A stretch of DNA of 64,000 nt from Dendrolimus kikuchii (GCA_019925095.2 CM034397.1:2626001-2690000), one strand, 5' to 3'; shown: positions 1 to 9,310, counted from the stretch's first letter. Translations and numbers: made by a program. Notes: a model not told the origin generated them from the letters alone.

Positions 1-286
1 CGCCCTTTCGCCCTTTCGCCCTTTCGCCCTTTCGCCCTTTCGCCCTTTCGCCCTTTCGCCCTTTCGCCCTTTCGCCCTTTCGCCCTTTCGCCCTTTCGCC
101 CTTTCGCCCTTTCGCCCTTTCGCCCTTTCGCTCTTTCGCTCTTTCGCTCTTTCGCTCTTTCGCTCTTTCGCCCTTTCGCTCTTTCGCTCTTTCGCTCTTT
201 CGCTCTTTCGCTCTTTCGCTCTTTCGCTCTTTCGCTCTTTCGCTCTTTCGCTCTTTCGCTCTTTCGCTCTTTTGCTCTTTTGCTCT
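1..286. repeat. 8-bp tandem repeat array (CGCCCTTT, then CGCTCTTT)
   Basis: Sixteen uninterrupted CGCCCTTT units fill 1-128. From 129 the unit becomes CGCTCTTT, with one CGCCCTTT reversion at 169, and the array decays near 272-286. The array is cut by the window edge, so its real length is unknown. The minus strand of the first block has GGG every 8 bases. Confidence 0.95.
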
Positions 287-735
287 TCGACTTTTTTTTG
301 TCCTTTTTGTCCATGTTGCTCTTTTTGTCCTTTTTGCTGATGTTGTCCCTTTTGTCATTTTTGTAGTTTTCATTGACGGGGGATAGATAAATAAAACTAG
401 GACTTGGATGAGACCAATCTTTTCTCAAGTTCATAGATATAAAAATGCATAGTCTATAAAAATGCGATAGTAACTCGATATGTCTTTCTGTTAAGTTTTC
501 GGAAAACACTGGGAATACTGGATCGTTTTTATTGTAATTTTGTTTAAATGTAGTTTTAATGCCGAAAATGGACATATATACTCATGCCAGGAGATCGGCA
601 TGAGAATATATCAAGCATCGAGTTTGCGATATAAAATGAAGTGAATTTTTCGGGTGCAAATGGCACTAACATAACAATTGTGTGTGGTGTACATTGTAAC
701 CTGTATTAACGCCTGCTCTTTAAACAAGAAGCAGG
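287..735. other. AT-rich, no feature recognised
   Basis: T-rich decay of the array (TTTTTGTCC-like words to about 365), then AT-rich DNA with no ORF or repeat family that I recognise. A Helitron ending at 778 may begin somewhere in here, but I cannot place its start. Confidence 0.5.
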
Positions 736-737
736 AA

Positions 738-778
738 CTAGAGGTTAACCCGCGGCGCAGCCGCGGGGTAAACTCTAG
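738..778 (+). mobile_element. Possible Helitron 3' end: GC hairpin followed by CTAG
   Basis: An 8-bp perfect stem (749-756 with 760-767, loop GCA) extends imperfectly to 738-778. It is followed 7 nt later by CTAG and a T. A short GC hairpin just upstream of CTAG^T is the 3' signature of Helitrons. The 5' end was not found, so this could be a simple foldback. Confidence 0.4.
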
Positions 779-867
779 TATATATATAATAGTAAAAAAA
801 ACTAAAATTAAATAAACTTAGGCCTTTTGATAAGAAATAAAGAAACACCGGATTTAATGTAGCTAAG

Positions 868-1000
868 GCTGCCTGTCCATTGAAGCGGAGCGACGCTGCG
901 GAGCGGAGAAATCCTATCAAGACGCTACGAAGTATCCTATTGGTTAATATTTCTTCGTTCCTCTGCTCCGCAGCCTCCTCCGCTTCGATGCACAGGCAGC
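868..1000. mobile_element. Palindromic MITE, about 133 bp
   Basis: The two ends are inverted copies for about 45 bp: GCTGCCTGT then an AAGCGGAG-rich arm on the left, and its complement ending ACAGGCAGC on the right. There is no coding capacity. The target duplication is unclear (TAA-like on both sides), so the superfamily is not assigned. Confidence 0.6.
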
Positions 1001-1309
1001 TTAAAGGCGGCAAACATGCTGACGCCCACCTAATGTAAAGACGTGTTTACCGTTGCCTGTAGACCCTTAAAGCACCAAAGACGATGCCAACTCTTTGCCA
1101 TATTTTAGAGTAGAACTGAGGAGGTGAGATAGAAGAATGGAGGTGGGAATGGTGATAGGATAGGAAAACGGAGGAGAAAGTAGGTTTAGCTCAATGCTAA
1201 CCGTTTCACGCCGTAGTCTGTGAAAACGTGGTATTACACCGATCGAGCTGTCCCAGCATGCTGTAATCAAGATGTTGATCCCAGCACGGCTCTAGTGCTA
1301 GTTTTTAAT
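1001..1309. other. Unclassified intergenic DNA
   Basis: Moderate-GC stretch without an ORF. The part around 1195-1240 (GTGAAAACGTGGTATTAC-like) resembles dispersed lepidopteran repeat sequence, but I cannot name a family. Confidence 0.4.
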
Positions 1310-1450
1310 CCACTAATGACTGGCAAGGGTTGCCTGAAAGAGATCGCTTTTTAGCGATAAGGCCGCCCGTTGTACTTACTATCTCTTGCATTTTTCTATT
1401 TCTGTTTATCTGTGTTTTGGTATACAATAATGTGTTGTCTATCTTATTGC
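1310..1450 (+). repeat. LINE 3'-UTR-like tail (GAGATCGCTTTTTAGCGATAAG type)
   Basis: Shares the GAGATCGCTTTTTAGCGATA hairpin and a downstream TGTACAATAA-like end with 12400-12545 and, inverted, with 4215-4275 and 4343-4390. The layout (self-complementary motif, AATAA-like end, simple repeat in the 12.5 kb copy) suggests a LINE 3' end. The parent element is not identified. Confidence 0.5.
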
Positions 1451-1542
1451 ATTAAGAAGTTAAACAATAAGTATAGAAAAAGTTGCAGGTAAAGGACCAT
1501 TTAAAACATGCCAGAAGAAACTTTCAGTCTTAATAAAATAAA

Positions 1543-2068
1543 TCTTATATTAATATATAAAGCTGAAGAGTTTGTTTGGAAAGAATGCATGATGAAAGAA
1601 AGACTAAACAGATATACAATGCAAAAGTGGATGAATGCAGAAGTCGTGGAAGGCCACGACACACCTTCCATGATCAAATTGATCGTGTACTAGCAGAAGG
1701 TGATGTCAGGAGCCTTAAGAACAGACGAGCGTGCATGACAAGAGTTATGAATGTCAAAGAAGCAATTGAGGTTTGTAAGAATAAGCCTGAATGGCGCTCT
1801 GTTGTTCGTGCCTACCCCGCAAGGGAACTGGCGTAAAGTTATGTATGTATGTATGAAGAGTTGGTTTGTTTGAACGCGCTAATCTCAGTAACTACTGGTC
1901 TGATTTGAAAAATTCTTTCAGTGTTGGATAGCCCATTTATCGAGGAAGGCTATAGGCTATATATCATCACGCTAAGACTAATAGGAGCGGAGCACCAATG
2001 AAGAATGTTTCAAAATCGGGGGGTTTTGAAAACAAATTCCATGCGGACGACGTCGCGGGCTCAGCTAG
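1543..2068 (+). mobile_element. Non-autonomous Helitron (family H1), interrupted by a LINE
   Basis: Starts A^TCTTATA and ends CAGCTAG^T with no target duplication, as Helitrons do. A self-complementary CGACGTCG lies about 12-15 nt before CTAG. Three other copies (15810-16064, 39611-39855, 57301-57541) have the same termini and the same A/T flanks. This copy carries a LINE insertion at about 1574-1853, leaving roughly 240 bp of Helitron. Confidence 0.75.
1574..1853 (+). mobile_element. (ATGT)-tailed LINE, 5'-truncated copy A
   Basis: Encodes the C-terminal about 85 residues of the RT protein described at 12576-14257 (the MERMHDER...YPARELA end) and finishes in a short ATGT run. TGAAGAGTT is duplicated at 1564-1572 and 1854-1862. 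The insertion splits Helitron H1; other H1 copies show the uninterrupted site. Confidence 0.8.
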
Positions 2069-2463
2069 TCAGTCATAAATTGAAGTCCTAATTTCTTCAA
2101 TTTCGTAAATTTAATTATTTTCGGAGCATATCTAGTAATGTACAAAAATATTTCAAAAATCACACATGTACCGCATCCAACGTCAACAATATTCAAAGAT
2201 TAATGTCAATAAGGCCACCTACTACACAGTCTTGGATTTCAGCGAGTGAAAATCACATCGCGATGTTCGTTCCCGAGCGGGACGGGACGGTGTCAAATGC
2301 GGACAGGTTCCGAAAGCATCATCGTACAGATTTTCTAAAATTCCTCATAAAGTACATACGTAATGTGAAATCACCGTTGCCGTCTTAGCGCTTTTGGCGC
2401 TGCATCTAACGCTCAAAAATATTATTTAACGCTTAGCGCTATATTTAGCGCTTTTTAAATTAT
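2069..2463. other. AT-rich, no gene; small hairpins
   Basis: No supported gene. 2387-2450 holds several AGCGCT/GCGCTAAA words in both orientations, likely the decayed arms of a foldback. Confidence 0.4.
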
Positions 2464-2520
2464 ATTCCTCTTCATTAGAATATCGACGTGTAGTGGAATG
2501 TATTCGTCAAAACTGAATTT
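2464..2520. repeat. 56-bp direct repeat, left copy
   Basis: Imperfectly repeated at 3945-3999 (TTCCTCTTCATT ... AAAACTGAATT), on the other side of the Helitron family R3 copy. Too long for a target duplication. Confidence 0.65.
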
Positions 2521-2679
2521 TCGCCCGTGGTCGAAATTCGACCATAATAATTTGTTATCAAAGACTACACTTCTATAATCACAGATGTCACCAAGGCAAC
2601 AATAAACAAAAGGGTATATATGCGTGTGTGTGTCAAATACATGCTAGTGTGTGTAAGATTTTTTGATTGAGTTAATGTT

Positions 2680-3182
2680 ACATACATACATACATACATA
2701 ACTTCCCGCCAGTTCCCTTGCGGGGTAGGCACGAACAACAGAGCGCCATTTAGGCCCATTCTTACACACCTCACTTGCTTCTTTGACATTCATAACTCTT
2801 GTAATGCACGCTCGTTTGTTCTTAAGGCTCCTGACATCACCCTCCGCTAGTACACGATTTGATCATGGAAGGTGTGTCGTGGCTTTCCACGACTTCTGCA
2901 TCCATCCACTTTTGCATTGTATATCTGTTTAGTCATTCTTTCATCATGCATTCTTTCCACATGCCCGAACCACCGGAGCAATCCTTTCCTTACCTTCACC
3001 CCGACACTCTCTTTCAGGCCAACTCTCTTTCTTACTCCGGTATTACGAACGCGGTCCGCGAGCGTCACTCCGCAGATTTTGCGCAGTGCTCGCATCTCGA
3101 CCGCGTTTACTCTACTCTCATGCTCTCTCTTCCATATCCAACTCTCGCTTCCATACGTGAGCGTAGGTACCAGCACCGCGTT
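2680..3182 (-). mobile_element. (ATGT)-tailed LINE, 5'-truncated copy B
   Basis: About 500 bp of the 3' end of the LINE described at 12576-14257, with its simple-repeat tail at the low-coordinate end. GTTAATGTT is duplicated at 2671-2679 and 3183-3191. The reading frame (2847-3200 minus) covers the region from TLTYGSESW to the HDQI segment and is then disrupted. Confidence 0.85.
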
Positions 3183-3248
3183 GTTAATGTTTTTATGCAT
3201 AAATAAAAAATAATATTAGCATTCGTCGCTTCATCTCTATATAAACTA

Positions 3249-3462
3249 CTAGCTGTCCCGGCAGACGTTGTTCTGCCCTGAAGAAATAAAATTTAGAACC
3301 CGATTGCAGCGCCACCTACCGGGTCCAAATGTAAGCTATCCTATCTTTCAAGTCGGATCAAACTGCACACGTTATGCAAATTTGATTAAAATCGGTCAAG
3401 TAGTTTAGGAGTCCATCGCGGACAAACAACGTGACACGTAATTTATATATATTAAGATAAGA
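3249..3462 (-). mobile_element. Helitron (family H2), complete ends
   Basis: Read on the minus strand it begins A^TCTTATCTTAATATA and ends GGGACAGCTAG^T. It sits in R3 exactly between AAACTA and TAAG; the R3 paralog near 58362 shows AAACTATAAG uninterrupted, so the insertion is between A and T without duplication. Relatives: 10726-10926 and 36805-36945. Confidence 0.8.
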
Positions 3463-3526
3463 TAAGCGTGCGAAATTTCATACTCCTCCGTCCGCGCAAT
3501 TTTCGTAAAAGGAGTACAAAGTTTTT

Positions 3527-3907
3527 ACATACATACATACATACATAACTTCACGCCAGTTCCCTTGCGGGGTAGGCACGAACAACAGAGCGCCATTTAG
3601 GCCCATTCTTACACACCTCACTTGCTTCTTTGACATTCATAACTCTTGTCATGCATGCTCGTCTGTTCTTAAGGCTCCTGACATCACCTTCTGCTAGTAC
3701 ACGATCAATTTGATGATGGAAGGTGTGTAGTGGCCTTCCACGACTTCTGCATCCATCCACTTTTGCATTGTATATCTGTTTAGTCATTCTTTCATCATGC
3801 ATTCTTTCCACATGCCCGAACCACCGGAGCATTCCTTTCCTTACCTTCACCCCGACACTTTCTTTCTTACTTCGGTATTACGAACGCGGTCCGCGAGCGT
3901 CACTCCA
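3527..3907 (-). mobile_element. (ATGT)-tailed LINE, 5'-truncated copy C
   Basis: The 3' end of the LINE, ORF fragment 3551-3850 minus ending YPARELA. TACAAAGTTTTT is duplicated at 3515-3526 and 3908-3919. Confidence 0.85.
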
Positions 3908-3944
3908 TACAAAGTTTTTGCTTCACGTATTAATATATAGATTC

Positions 3945-3999
3945 CTCTTCATTGAAATATCGACGTGTATTGGATTGTATTCGTGAAAACTGAATTTAT
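3945..3999. repeat. 56-bp direct repeat, right copy
   Basis: Partner of 2464-2520, immediately outside the 5' end of the R3 Helitron copy. Confidence 0.65.
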
Positions 4000-4214
4000 A
4001 ATAATTATATATTTTTTTACTCGATTCCACCGTTTCTTCGCTTTTTAAAAGTTGATACAGCCCGTTTTTTATATCGGCATATTTTTTATTTAATCCTTTT
4101 TTTGGTTCCGTGGCTATGTAACGAAAACGGTGAAACGTTATTTTAAATAGATTGATAACACTTTATTATACACTAATACAAAAATGAACTTACTTGCTTA
4201 AAAATGATATATAA
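4000..4214. other. AT-rich, nothing recognised
   Basis: No ORF, repeat family or structured motif recognised. Confidence 0.5.
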
Positions 4215-4390
4215 TTGTGAACAAAGGGCGGTCTTGTCGCTAAAAAGCGATCTCTTCCTGACAGAGATGATAATGGCGACGATGGTATACGGAACATAAA
4301 TTGCGAACTATTTGCTTTTTACCATACAAATACATATCTACAAAATAGGGCGGTCTTATCGCTAAAAAACTATCTCTTCCAGACTACTCC
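4215..4390 (-). repeat. Two LINE 3'-UTR-like tail fragments
   Basis: 4215-4275 and 4343-4390 each carry the TCGCTAAAAAGCGATCTC-type motif of the tail at 1310-1450, inverted. They are separated by about 70 bp of AT-rich DNA. Confidence 0.5.
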
Positions 4391-4454
4391 TGGATTGAAT
4401 CGATATGATAATGGCGATAGAGGTATACTTACGTATACCTAAAGTACAATTTTT

Positions 4455-4757
4455 ATCCGTGCAGGAACGGAGAAAGAATACAATTTCCTGCGGCCGGGCG
4501 GCCTGTCGTAAGAGGCGACTTAACAACCCACAGCCAGGTGGTAAGGCATTTGCCCGACTGGATGGCTACCACCCCTGGTCTAAAGTATGTCGCCATAACA
4601 ACCTTGAGTTGTGTTCCGGCATTAGTGACCAGGTTCCAGTCTCCCTTAAGAGAGCAGCAGCGCATTTGTAGCATCTTTGGTGTTGCAAATGTCCATAGGC
4701 GATGGTAACCGCTTTCTATCAAGTGGGCCGTCTGCCTAACTCCAGCAATAAAAAAAA
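4455..4757 (+). mobile_element. A-tailed retroposon (family L), near full length
   Basis: About 300 bp running from ATCCGTGCAGGAACGG to CCAGCAATAAAAAAAA. All partial copies in the window but one keep this A-rich end and lose the other, the pattern of 5' truncation in reverse transcription. No RT is encoded. No convincing tRNA-like A box is present; GGTTCCAGTCTCC loosely resembles a B box. The core (GGCGATGGTAACCGCTTTCC) resembles a repeat common in Lepidoptera. Confidence 0.75.
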
Positions 4758-4904
4758 TTACTAACATTTTGTAATAAATACTTATATGATATCTATGCAG
4801 AAATTTAATATGTTAAATAGATATATACTTTATATACATACCATACAAATACATATCTACAAAATATATAAATGTTTATAAATAAATTTAAATATCAACA
4901 TTTA

Positions 4905-5110
4905 GGGCCGCTTGCATAACGTTGCTTAAATTTATTTAAGAAACACAAAACGTATTTAACATCCTTAAATACAATTAGCGTCTTGCACAACGCAAAATAT
5001 GCCGCTAAATACGTTTAAAGAACTGTCAATACGTTTTGTGTAAAACGTGTTTAGGCAGTTTAATATGATTAACTAATTTTATTTAAAGGTGATCGTTATG
5101 CAAGCGGCCC
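4905..5110. mobile_element. PIF/Harbinger-like MITE, 206 bp
   Basis: Perfect 17-bp terminal inverted repeats (GGGCCGCTTGCATAACG and its complement) bounded by TTA on both sides (4902-4904 and 5111-5113). TTA/TAA duplications are the PIF/Harbinger hallmark. No coding capacity. Confidence 0.8.
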
Positions 5111-5113
5111 TTA

Positions 5114-5443
5114 AATATCATATTCCAACAGCGGGTAATAGTCTAGGGTTATATTGGCAAATTTGATGTCCAATAACGTTTTGTTTTTCTTCTTCTTAAT
5201 TTGGACTAAACAATAATTGAGTAAAATCAAAGATCCCAACACAACTTCGTCGTCCGACATCTTGATTGAGAGTGGCTTGCGAATCTGGAGCACGGACGAA
5301 CAAAGAGTTCGAAACGAGCATGTTGCACGGATTTTAGCACACGGCGTCACGTAACATGCTCGTTGCGAATGGTACATACATTACGCCCCGTAACACCGGT
5401 CAGTACCCACCTTTAAAGAGAGGTCAGGTAAAAATCATCTCAA
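5114..5443. other. Unclassified, no gene
   Basis: An 88-codon minus-strand frame (5111-5377) starts outside any recognisable context and has no family features. I treat it as chance. Confidence 0.4.
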
Positions 5444-5515
5444 ATAAACGTGCATGTATGAAGAGGTTAATGAAAGTAGATGAAGTGAAAGTTGTTTGTC
5501 AGGATCGTCACAAGT
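5444..5515 (+). repeat. Fragment of a diverged LINE 3' end
   Basis: About 70 bp matching 6466-6540 (GTATGAAGAGRTTAATGAA), the degenerate LINE tail described there. Confidence 0.55.
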
Positions 5516-5752
5516 AGAGATTCATAGTCAAACATGTGTGATATTATGTTATGCTATGTCAATTAATTAACGCAAAATATATCCAATTATTATGGATACA
5601 TTTTTGCACCCGTGATGGGCAAATCATGTGAGCTTTGTATACTTATGTAATCTTGTATATAGGTATATATACCAACCATTTTGAAGCAATTAAATTAAGC
5701 TACACCCTAAATAAACTGTACCTACGAAGTATTATGAATCTATAAGTAAAAA

Positions 5753-6019
5753 TTAAGCCCTAATCGCTGTCTTCGGAGAGCGTTCCCAAAATGCTGGACA
5801 CATTTCCACGTTGGAAGGCAACGTTACCCAAGGTGCAACCAAATGAAATGCATACGAATTGCCTCTTACATTTCGTACTAAAACAATGACAACGTAACAT
5901 TTTTTATCACAGGCGAGGTCAATAGGTTGATGATTGTTTGGAGGAATCTTCCCATCACAGCCCATTAAACCTGAGCACGGCTCGGATTTCGCGCTACATA
6001 AAAAATGCGTGGGGTCCAA
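5753..6019 (-). CDS. Unidentified 88-codon ORF
   Basis: Complete frame from ATG at 6019, somewhat higher in GC than its surroundings and containing six cysteines. I see no motif, signal peptide or repeat similarity. It may be an exon, a decayed transposon ORF or chance. No promoter or splice evidence is convincing. Confidence 0.2.
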   Translation of the reverse strand: MDPTHFLCSAKSEPCSGLMGCDGKIPPNNHQPIDLACDKKCYVVIVLVRNVRGNSYAFHLVAPWVTLPSNVEMCPAFWERSPKTAIRA

Positions 6020-6099
6020 TATACAGCCATTTGGTATACGCTGTGAGAATTTTAAAGAATACTATTTTAGAAAAACCTTATATATAATATAAAACAGCT

Positions 6100-6590
6100 C
6101 ATATTGGTCACTTGTTAGTATCAACGCTAATGTATGGAAGTGAAAGTTGGGCACGGCAAAAGAAGCATTTAAGTAGCATAAACGCAGTTGAAATGAGAGC
6201 TTTGAGCAGTATATGTAAAATTAATGTAAATGATATGAATAAGAAACAGCGTGATAAGGAAACGTTGTGGATTGAAAGAAGATATAGTGAAACGAGTTGA
6301 AAAAAGAATGTTAAGTTGGATTGAGCATGAACAGAGAATGAATGAAAGCAGAATCACAAAACAAGTATATGATAGTAATGTGAGTTGTAGAGTCGGTGTA
6401 GATTGACCGGAACGTTCTCACCATGATCAAATTGAAGATATTTTGAAGAAAGGTCATGTGAAATAAGCGTGAATGTATGAAGAGATTAATGAAGGTTGAC
6501 GAAGCGAAAAGTGTTTGTTAGGAGCGTAGCAGATGGATATCCATCGTCTCTGCCTACTCCTACCCGAATGGTAATCAGGCGTGACAATAT
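6100..6590 (+). pseudogene. Diverged LINE RT C-terminal region, frameshifted
   Basis: 6112-6300 encodes a TLMYGSESW...NAVEMRALSSIC segment, then a frame change into KRMLSWIEHEQRMNESRITKQ (from about 6303). It corresponds block by block to the C-terminus of the LINE at 12576-14257 but is clearly more diverged, so it represents another subfamily. It ends near TATGTATGTAC at 6587-6597. Several stops make it non-functional. Confidence 0.7.
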
Positions 6591-6599
6591 GTATGTACA

Positions 6600-7237
6600 C
6601 ATTTTCTTGAAGCAGTAGGTTTTACTTTTATGTTGTTTGTAAACAGTCAAAGATTTCTATGGCTCCAATGTTGGTGAGAGCACTGAAACAAACTCACGCT
6701 CCCGCTCTGCTTCCTCCTCGACTAGACTAAATTTATCTATAGGTACATATACCTTTATAATTACTTGACCTCATTGATTGACTGGCTGACATATCAACGC
6801 ACATCGCACAGCTGAAACTACTAGGGCTAACACCGTGAAAATTTGCATGCGGGTTTTTTCTATATTGTAGGTTACCCAAGAAAGGATTTTTGAAAACTTA
6901 ACTCCTAAAGAAGGGTGAAAAAGGGGGTGAAAGTTTGTATGAAAATCCTTCATTTTTAAAGTAATAGGCACGAAGTTTCATATACTTGCTTCTAGTTAGA
7001 AGTAAATGTACACGGTATCGTCGTTTTTAGAAATTCAATGCCTAAGGGTTACCGCCTTAATAGAGGGTGAAACTGCCCAAACTATGACTATATTCAATCG
7101 ATAATAAGTTACTTGATCATAAGACAGAGAGACAGCATCCCAACTCGTTGTCATCATAATTCTAATGTGAAACCCGGTTACATTTCAGAATTCTCTTGGA
7201 TTAGTGATCTATTTGTTATTTTTTCTCTTGACATTAA
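6600..7237. other. No gene; probable decayed repeats
   Basis: 6880-7110 has wording typical of decayed Helitron-like repeats (AAGTTTCATATACTT-like), but no termini could be placed. Confidence 0.35.
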
Positions 7238-7244
7238 TTGCTTA

Positions 7245-7560
7245 TAATATATTATGATGAGTACATAAGGGGATCTTTGAAAGTTGCACCTGTGACTGAA
7301 AAATTGAGAGGAAGAAGATTAAGTTGGTATGGGCATATAAGGAGGAGGGATGAAAGTCACGTGACAAAAAGAATGTTAAACTACAACATGGATGGGTACA
7401 AATTTAAAGGTAGACCAAATGGATGGATTGTGTGAAGGATGATATGATGATATGTGGTGTGACAGAAGAGGTATGTCAGAATAGAAGAGTGTGGAAGGAA
7501 AAGACATATTGTGCCGATCCCAAGTAATTGGGATATGGTGGAAGAAAAGATATTACCAAA
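7245..7560 (+). pseudogene. RTE-type LINE, C-terminal fragment
   Basis: Encodes KVAPVTEKLRGRRLSWYGHI...HVTKRM then, after a frame change near 7420, WMDCVKDDMMICGVTEEVC...YCADPK with stop at 7525-7527. This is the typical C-terminal end of RTE-clade LINE proteins in Lepidoptera (from memory). It is 5'-truncated and frameshifted, and was inserted without a recognisable target duplication. Confidence 0.75.
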
Positions 7561-7849
7561 GCTTAATTGACATTTTTTTTAAATTAGAGTATTTATATAA
7601 ATTTAATTTTAATTTTTAATTCATTTTGTACACCAATAAGTGGTAGAATGTACTGTGCACCTACAATTGTATAGCATCTATATAAACGACATTCTTGCAA
7701 ATAAAGATATTGATTGATTGGTATTTCTAATTTGCGACCAACAAGAGCAATGCAGGACTTGAATTCCTTGCTTTATTCCTTTTATGCGAATGCATACCTT
7801 ATGCGAATTTTACATTTATGTTGGCTAATTTTTTTTTTCTTCTCTTAAT
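7561..7849. other. AT-rich, nothing recognised
   Basis: Spacer between two inverted RTE tails. No gene. Confidence 0.4.
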
Positions 7850-7975
7850 AATTTGCGGTCAGCACAATATATGTCTTTTCCTTCCACACTTCTCGATTCT
7901 GTCATACGTCCTCTGTCAAATCACAAATTATCATAACATCCTTCACGCAATCTATCCATTTCTTTTTTTGGATTT
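7850..7975 (-). pseudogene. RTE-type LINE, C-terminal fragment, inverted
   Basis: The minus strand encodes PKKRWIDCVKDVMIIC...VWKEKTYI, the same segment as 7420-7525 but in the opposite orientation and with its own stop codons. The plus-strand 128-codon ORF at 7818-8204 is the antisense shadow of this fragment. Confidence 0.7.
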
Positions 7976-8343
7976 ACATTTATGCAGCTATCAAGGATTT
8001 TTTTTGTTTTACTCTATTTCACGGTTGATACAATTTAATGCATTCGGAAGTGAACCCGGAACGGTAAGGTCCCATCCTCCCGTCTATGTAACGGTAACCC
8101 TTGCCAACGTATCCTGTTACTTTGAACCCATATTTTTTATCTTCAAATTTTCACAGTCAACTAAACCAGCAGATATCCCGTTACTATTATGGACTAGTTT
8201 TTGATATAAACAATGTTTTAATGGATATATACATAAATTAGTAACAAAAATCTTAGTTATAAGAAGGTTTAGGTAGTTTTAAATATATGTAACATTTGCG
8301 AAAACAAGAAAAAGCAAATATCTTCCATAATGATACAGGCTTT
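7976..8343. other. No gene recognised
   Basis: AT-rich DNA with no repeat family that I can name. Confidence 0.4.
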
Positions 8344-8354
8344 GATTTAGTCTC

Positions 8355-8655
8355 ATACATACATACATACATACATAACTTCACGCCAGTTCCCTTGCGG
8401 GGTAGGCACGAACAACAGAGTGCCATTTAGGCTTATTCTTACACACCTCACTTGCCTCTTTGACATTCATAACTCTTGTCATGCACACTCGTCTGTTCTT
8501 AAGGCTCCTGACATCACCTTCTGCTAGTACACGATCAATTTGATCATGGAAGGTGTGTCGTGGCCTTCCACGACTTCTGCATCCATCCATTTTTGCATTG
8601 TATATCTGTTTAATCATTCTTTCATCATGCATTCTTTCCACATGCCCGAACCACC
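8355..8655 (-). mobile_element. (ATGT)-tailed LINE, 5'-truncated copy D
   Basis: 300 bp of the 3' end; the frame 8381-8641 ends YPARELA. GATTTAGTCTC is duplicated perfectly at 8344-8354 and 8656-8666. Confidence 0.85.
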
Positions 8656-8666
8656 GATTTAGTCTC

Positions 8667-9017
8667 GTTTATGTTAAATTAATAATGTTATTACCTAATG
8701 AAATTATGCTAATAAGACATGTAGAGATAATGATACGGGACCACACAAAGCTCCTTGTTGAACTCCGATCGCAATTTATTATTTAACTAGAGCTTTCGTG
8801 TAACTTCGCTCGTAATTGTTGCATTTGCATCAAACGATAACTCAGCTACGTAACTATGTTCATCCCGGGAACTGAAAGTAAGTACATGTCAAAAATTTGA
8901 TACATTTACCGCAGTCGCTTAAATTTTAAATCTTTATCCCGCATAAGTACCCCGTTAAAAAAAGTTTAGCTAGTATAAACTTTTATATACAGGACAGGAC
9001 TAGGTGCAAACCAGCCT
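8667..9017. other. No gene recognised
   Basis: AT-rich intergenic DNA. Confidence 0.4.
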
Positions 9018-9310
9018 TTTGGTCACGTGAGACCTCAATTAGACGCGTTGAGAGGTCTCGATAGAGGTGATGAGTTCCAGGCCCCACGGCTCCAGGGTTT
9101 CAACCCCGAAAGCCACAAATATGTACCCATTACCAATGGACACATATTTGCGGCGTTTCAGGGCCTCCTGGTTTGTGGCAGCGGCCCCGGCGGTCACGGT
9201 TGTAACGGGGAGATGGGAAGCCGCCAAAGTATCAACACAAGTTGCGTCCCATCTTCCATGGCACCAACGACATTCCATCTGGTCTCTTGCCATCGTCGCG
9301 GCACAGCCCA
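9018..9310 (-). pseudogene. LINE C-terminal fragment (LGPWGP family)
   Basis: The minus frame 9039-9311 contains GYIFVAFGVETLEPWG, matching GYIFVAFGVETLGPWGPEA at 41560-41650. This block ends the ORF of a non-LTR retrotransposon family also seen at 58560-58735. The part between about 9155 and 9310 is no longer alignable by eye. It is decayed; clade not assigned. Confidence 0.6.

Larger units (their letters stand above)
2521..3943 (-). mobile_element. Helitron family R3 with three nested insertions
   Basis: Matches the structurally complete R3 copy at 34939-35773 in reverse: hairpin GGTCGAAATTCGACC at 2528-2542 and a start at about 3942 (rc A^TCTATATATTAATACG). The CTAG end has decayed. It is interrupted by LINE B (2680-3182), a second Helitron (3249-3462) and LINE C (3527-3907). 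Joining the flanks of each insertion gives the order of blocks seen in the paralog at 58150-58440. Confidence 0.7.

Noticed and set aside
1..286. CRISPR array or telomere
   Set aside because: The repeat is a contiguous 8-mer without spacers, and it is not the TTAGG telomere repeat of insects.
2859..3213. Plus-strand ORFs of 113-115 codons (also at 12753-13331, 3723-3986)
   Set aside because: Antisense shadows of the minus-strand LINE coding sequence.
4405..4767. 88- and 104-codon ORFs recurring in many places (KRRQNNPQPGGRAFARLDGYHP type and its antisense)
   Set aside because: They are frames of the family L retroposon. Copies differ by frameshifts and stops, and no protein family is evident.
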